A stretch of 6,195 nt of DNA from Bacillota bacterium. Its GTDB lineage: Bacteria; Armatimonadota; Hebobacteria; Hebobacterales; Hebobacteraceae. The DNA lies in contig DAOVEW010000078.1 in the NCBI GenBank assembly GCA_030668755.1, positions 1-6,195 on the forward strand, in the 5' to 3' direction. Position numbers and translations under genes: made by a program. Below, in pieces: positions 4,531 through 6,195 of this stretch; the first letter of the stretch is position 1; each line of letters starts with the position of its first letter. The notes under the pieces were generated by a model that saw only the letters and a list, made by a program, of their open reading frames with translations, had not been told where the DNA came from and searched no databases.

Positions 4531-5178
4531 CGTCTCTCCCCATTTGACCACCGCCCACGGGACTTCCCGCAGCGTGGCCAGCTCCCGCTCGCTGTAGTAG
4601 TCCAGGTTCGCGTTCTCGGTCCATCGCGTCACCCGCCCGACGTTTTCCACCCATCCCAGCTTCACCCACCCACCCCGGTCCTGGACATAGCGCAGGCCGT
4701 ACTCGGTCCAGATGATGGTGCCGAAGGCCAGTTCCGGGTTCGCCGCGCAGAACTTGGTGCTGACCGACAGCCCACTGGCCGTCTCATCTCCGCCGGACAT
4801 GCAGGGGCTTTCCCAGGGCCCGTAGCTGGTCACTTTCGCCAGGCCGCAGCATCGGATGCCTTTGGCGATCCCCCAGATGTAGGCGCACCGCTGCCAGTGC
4901 TCGAGCGCCCCATAGTCTCCCCGCAGCGCCTTCGTGGCGCACCGCTGGAACGGCTCCGATGGCAGGGCCGGTGCCACCTCTCTAGCATTGTCGGGCTGGA
5001 AGCCCAACCTACGCGATGCGTCCTCTCCCCTCTCCCAAGCGCCGCCATTTGGCGCGAGGGAGAGGGGCCGGGGGTGAGGCGCGCCGCCGGCCGCCGGCAC
5101 CCTCGAGATCAGCCACGCTCCGATCCCGCCCACGATCACTGCCGCGATGATCAACCTGCGCCGTCGTCTGCGATACAT
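4504..5178 (-). CDS. Membrane-anchored 3D-domain (double-psi barrel-like) cell-wall protein
   Basis: The product has 224 residues. A basic stretch (YRRRRRR, residues 2-8) and a hydrophobic segment (about 9-27) form an uncleaved signal anchor, placing the rest outside the membrane. Residues 113-213 carry the hallmarks of the 3D (Asp-Asp-Asp) domain related to MltA-type lytic transglycosylases: AKVTSYG, then TASGLSV, FGT (152-154), VQDRGG with Asp167, and NLDYYSE with Asp193, ending WAVVK. The family's established link is peptidoglycan cleavage; activity here is inferred. Cys80, 98, 110, 111, 126 and 144 could form disulfides. Residues 33-65 are encoded by two interspersed repeats (positions about 4985-5080) placed between anchor and domain, and the last ten residues plus the stop come from another repeat. 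The start at 5178 is supported by AGGAGGG eight bases upstream; the longer frame to 5337 overlaps the upstream gene and lacks support. It may act in lysis or wall remodelling beside the small membrane protein that follows. Confidence 0.8.
   Translation of the reverse strand: MYRRRRRRLIIAAVIVGGIGAWLISRVPAAGGAPHPRPLSLAPNGGAWERGEDASRRLGFQPDNAREVAPALPSEPFQRCATKALRGDYGALEHWQRCAYIWGIAKGIRCCGLAKVTSYGPWESPCMSGGDETASGLSVSTKFCAANPELAFGTIIWTEYGLRYVQDRGGWVKLGWVENVGRVTRWTENANLDYYSERELATLREVPWAVVKWGETATAERGER
4988..5014. repeat. GGGCTTCCAGCCC hairpin element inside the 3D-domain gene
   Basis: GGGCT and AGCCC (4993-5005) flank GGA. With the flanking TAGGTTGGGCTTCCAGCCCG on the minus strand it looks like a widespread interspersed element, translated as RRLGFQPDN. 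Confidence 0.65.
5021..5078. repeat. CCCCTCTCCC nested hairpin inside the 3D-domain gene
   Basis: CCCCTCTCCC (5027-5036) pairs perfectly with GGGAGAGGGG (5058-5067), and an inner stem GCGCC/GGCGC (5039-5055) is nested inside. It is translated as PHPRPLSLAPNGGAWERGED between the membrane anchor and the 3D domain. Confidence 0.8.
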
Positions 5179-5186
5179 GTTCCCAT

Positions 5187-5193
5187 CCCTCCT
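5187..5193 (-). promoter_or_regulatory. Strong Shine-Dalgarno for the 3D-domain gene
   Basis: AGGAGGG on the minus strand lies eight bases from the ATG at 5178. It fixes the start at the YRRRRRR signal anchor rather than the 53-residue longer open frame. Confidence 0.75.
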
Positions 5194-5203
5194 GCGATTG
5201 TTG

Positions 5204-5236
5204 CCATACGGAGGGCGGGGCTTTAGCGCCGCCGGT
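5204..5236. repeat. GCTTTAGC palindrome carrying a stop codon
   Basis: GGCGGGGC (5214-5221) and GCGCCGCC (5226-5233) pair with one mismatch around TTTA. The minus strand CTAAAG supplies the TAA of the Cys/His protein gene. The preceding CATACGGAGGG resembles the GTATGGAGGGG that opens the nested hairpin family. Confidence 0.65.
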
Positions 5237-5762
5237 CTTGCTCCCCATCTCCCAGCCATGCCCGCGTGGGCAATCGTCCTGTCGCTGCAAACTCCTCGAT
5301 CCAAAACGCAAGCTCCGCACAGCGTCTTCGGTCCCATAACGGCGCGTCACCATCGTCATCAGGGACTGTTGCCATGCGCAACCAGGGCCCATTCTGTTCC
5401 AGGCATATCTCGCCCCCATCCAAGCCGACCACGATGTGTTCTGCCGGGACGATCTCATTGATCCTGGCCCCCAGCTCAGCTTCCCGCCGGATCTTCCTCG
5501 CGGCCCCGATCTCTTCTGCGCTCCGCTGCTGCGCTTCCTGGGCCTGCCGTCTCGCTTCCTCGCGGCGCTCGATGGCTCGGATGCAGTTGCGGCAGATGCC
5601 CTCCTTGCCGGGTCTATCGCGCCATCGCTGCCAGTGCACGCCCTGCTCGCATTCGACCGCCGCCGACACCACCCACTCGCCATTGTATTCTGTGAAGCGC
5701 GGCGTCTCAGTGGGCAGATGCCACTTACGCCCGGCCCCAGCCACGAATCCCCTGATCTCCAT
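5223..5762 (-). CDS. Cys/His-containing small protein, phage-like hypothetical
   Basis: The predicted product has 179 residues and an unknown function. His14 (KWHLP), Cys38 and the pair Cys57/Cys60 (ICRNC) resemble the H-C-CxxC spacing of small phage zinc-finger proteins, so metal binding is plausible but inferred. Residues 60-100 form a strongly charged Arg/Glu/Gln/Ala helix, and residues 105-165 look like a small alpha/beta C-terminal domain (HIVVGLDGGEICLEQ, then AELAFWIEEF). I chose the ATG at 5762 because GGGAGG at 5769-5774 sits six bases upstream; the ATG at 5765 is also possible. The frame extends to a GTG at 5855 that touches the upstream TAG, but that extension only translates a CAGGATG-type repeat and is judged non-coding. 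The stop TAA at 5223-5225 lies inside a GCTTTAGC-type palindrome. The next gene starts 44 bases further on. Confidence 0.72.
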   Translation of the reverse strand: MEIRGFVAGAGRKWHLPTETPRFTEYNGEWVVSAAVECEQGVHWQRWRDRPGKEGICRNCIRAIERREEARRQAQEAQQRSAEEIGAARKIRREAELGARINEIVPAEHIVVGLDGGEICLEQNGPWLRMATVPDDDGDAPLWDRRRCAELAFWIEEFAATGRLPTRAWLGDGEQDRRR

Positions 5763-5768
5763 CATCAG

Positions 5769-5774
5769 CCTCCC
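5769..5774 (-). promoter_or_regulatory. Shine-Dalgarno deciding the start at 5762
   Basis: GGGAGG on the minus strand lies six bases before the ATG at 5762 and three before the adjacent ATG at 5765. The spacing favours 5762 and argues against the long N-terminal extension to 5855. Confidence 0.6.
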
Positions 5775-5796
5775 AGCCGTTGCGCTTCCCGGCCTT

Positions 5797-5841
5797 GCAT
5801 CCTGTTCATCGTGTTGCCGTTCATCCTGTCCATCCTGTTCA
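5797..5841. repeat. CATCCTG short-period repeat in a spacer
   Basis: CATCCTGTTCATC, GTGTTGCCG, then TCATCCTGTCCATCCTGTTC form an irregular 9-10 base periodic string between the coiled-coil and Cys/His genes. Part of it recurs around 3031-3050 inside the zinc/HTH gene. Confidence 0.65.
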
Positions 5842-5854
5842 ATGCCGTTGCGCA

Positions 5855-6172
5855 CTACCCGCCGTCCCCGAACACGTCCTCCTCATCCAGCGCCTCCGCC
5901 ATCACCCTCCAGTGATCCCGGTCATGCTGCAGCTCCACGATCCGGTCGCCATTCCCCGCGATCCGATCCTCGATGACCTGGAGCTCGTCGCCGAGCAGCA
6001 TCTTTTCTCTGCTCGACCCACCGTGCAGCTCGCGCACCAGCTCCCGGAGCTTCGCCGCGATCAGGCTGGCCTCTCCCGCCGGCCAGAGTTCCAGCTCAAT
6101 CGGCTCGCCGTTCCCGTTCTCTGCCGTCGCGGTGGCCCCATTGCCCTTTGCCCCTTGCCCTTTGCCCGCCAT
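5855..6172 (-). CDS. Small charged coiled-coil protein, hypothetical; start uncertain
   Basis: I do not recognise a family. With the ATG at 6172 the product has 105 residues. After a Gly/Lys/Asn/Ala-rich N-terminus (about residues 2-23), residues 32-100 are highly charged and heptad-like (LRELVRELHG, ELQVIEDRIAGNGDRIVELQ), suggesting a coiled coil or helical hairpin. The low-complexity N-terminus is encoded by the same G-rich repeat found elsewhere in the window (copy at 6134-6172). No clear Shine-Dalgarno precedes the ATG, and the frame stays open to the window edge, so the true start may lie outside. The next in-frame ATG (residue 58) would remove over half the protein. The stop is TAG at 5855. 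The Cys/His protein gene follows after a repeat-filled gap of about 90 bases. Coding status rests on position in the array and sensible amphipathic composition, not on homology. Confidence 0.6.
   Translation of the reverse strand: MAGKGQGAKGNGATATAENGNGEPIELELWPAGEASLIAAKLRELVRELHGGSSREKMLLGDELQVIEDRIAGNGDRIVELQHDRDHWRVMAEALDEEDVFGDGG
6134..6172 (-). repeat. G-rich GGGCAAAGGGC repeat, copy A, inside a gene
   Basis: Begins ATGGCGGGCAAAGGGC and encodes the first dozen residues of the coiled-coil protein in the same reading frame (AGKGQ) as copy C. Confidence 0.78.
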
Positions 6173-6195
6173 CTCTGCGTTCTCTGCGCCTTCTC

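Noticed and set aside
4436..4669. 78-residue N-terminal extension of the small membrane protein
   Set aside because: It is antisense-like shadow coding over the 3D-domain gene, Arg/Gly-rich and would put a large basic segment before the membrane helices.
5763..5855. N-terminal extension of the Cys/His protein to the GTG overlapping the upstream TAG
   Set aside because: The extra residues translate the CATCCTG repeat, while a GGGAGG ribosome site points to the ATG at 5762. A TAGTG coupled start cannot be excluded entirely.
1..6195. tRNA, rRNA, attachment sites or insertion sequence
   Set aside because: I saw no cloverleaf, rRNA-like stretch, transposase or integrase. The hairpin repeats are too short to encode mobility.

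Overview
This is a GC-rich window. Nearly all supportable genes lie on the minus strand and read from about 6172 down to 649 as one co-directional, tightly spaced array, probably one or two operons. I recognise no housekeeping gene, rRNA, tRNA, integrase or transposase. The gene content is typical of phage, prophage or another accessory island: a DUF5131 (phage Gp37/Gp68-type) protein, an HExxH phage-type metallopeptidase, a GIY-YIG/T5orf172-type protein, an XRE-type DNA-binding protein, small zinc-binding and coiled-coil proteins, a membrane-anchored 3D-domain protein and a two-helix membrane protein.

Layout in transcription order on the minus strand: a charged coiled-coil protein (6172-5855, start possibly outside the window); a Cys/His small protein (5762-5223); a 3D-domain, double-psi-barrel-like cell-wall protein (5178-4504); a small two-TM/coiled-coil protein (4435-4133), overlapping the DUF5131 gene (4164-3340); a zinc-ribbon plus HTH-like protein (3258-2362); the metallopeptidase (2212-1769); a visibly AT-richer GIY-YIG gene (1649-1182), coupled by an ATGA overlap to a 55-residue antitoxin-like protein (1185-1018); and an XRE-type regulator (903-649), followed by a strong 12-bp hairpin (533-563). 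Positions 1-530 hold no gene that I can support and are almost entirely GC-rich repeats.

The outstanding feature is a dense population of several families of short interspersed, mostly palindromic repeats. They fill almost every intergenic space and also sit in frame inside at least five proteins: the N-termini of the metallopeptidase and the coiled-coil protein, and the linkers of the 3D-domain protein, the membrane protein and the zinc/HTH protein. At least five stop codons lie in or exactly at the edge of a repeat. One family is a nested hairpin whose outer arms are conserved while the inner stem differs completely yet stays self-complementary in all three copies.

Organism: repeats of the sort seen here (CTCTGCG strings, CATCCTGTTCATCCTGTCC strings, GGGCTTCCAGCCC, and CCCCTCTCCC hairpins) are, from general recall, common in large repeat-rich genomes such as Chloroflexota and Planctomycetota. 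The window therefore suggests a mobile or prophage-like segment resident in such a genome. The taxonomic guess is inference and has not been tested by any search.
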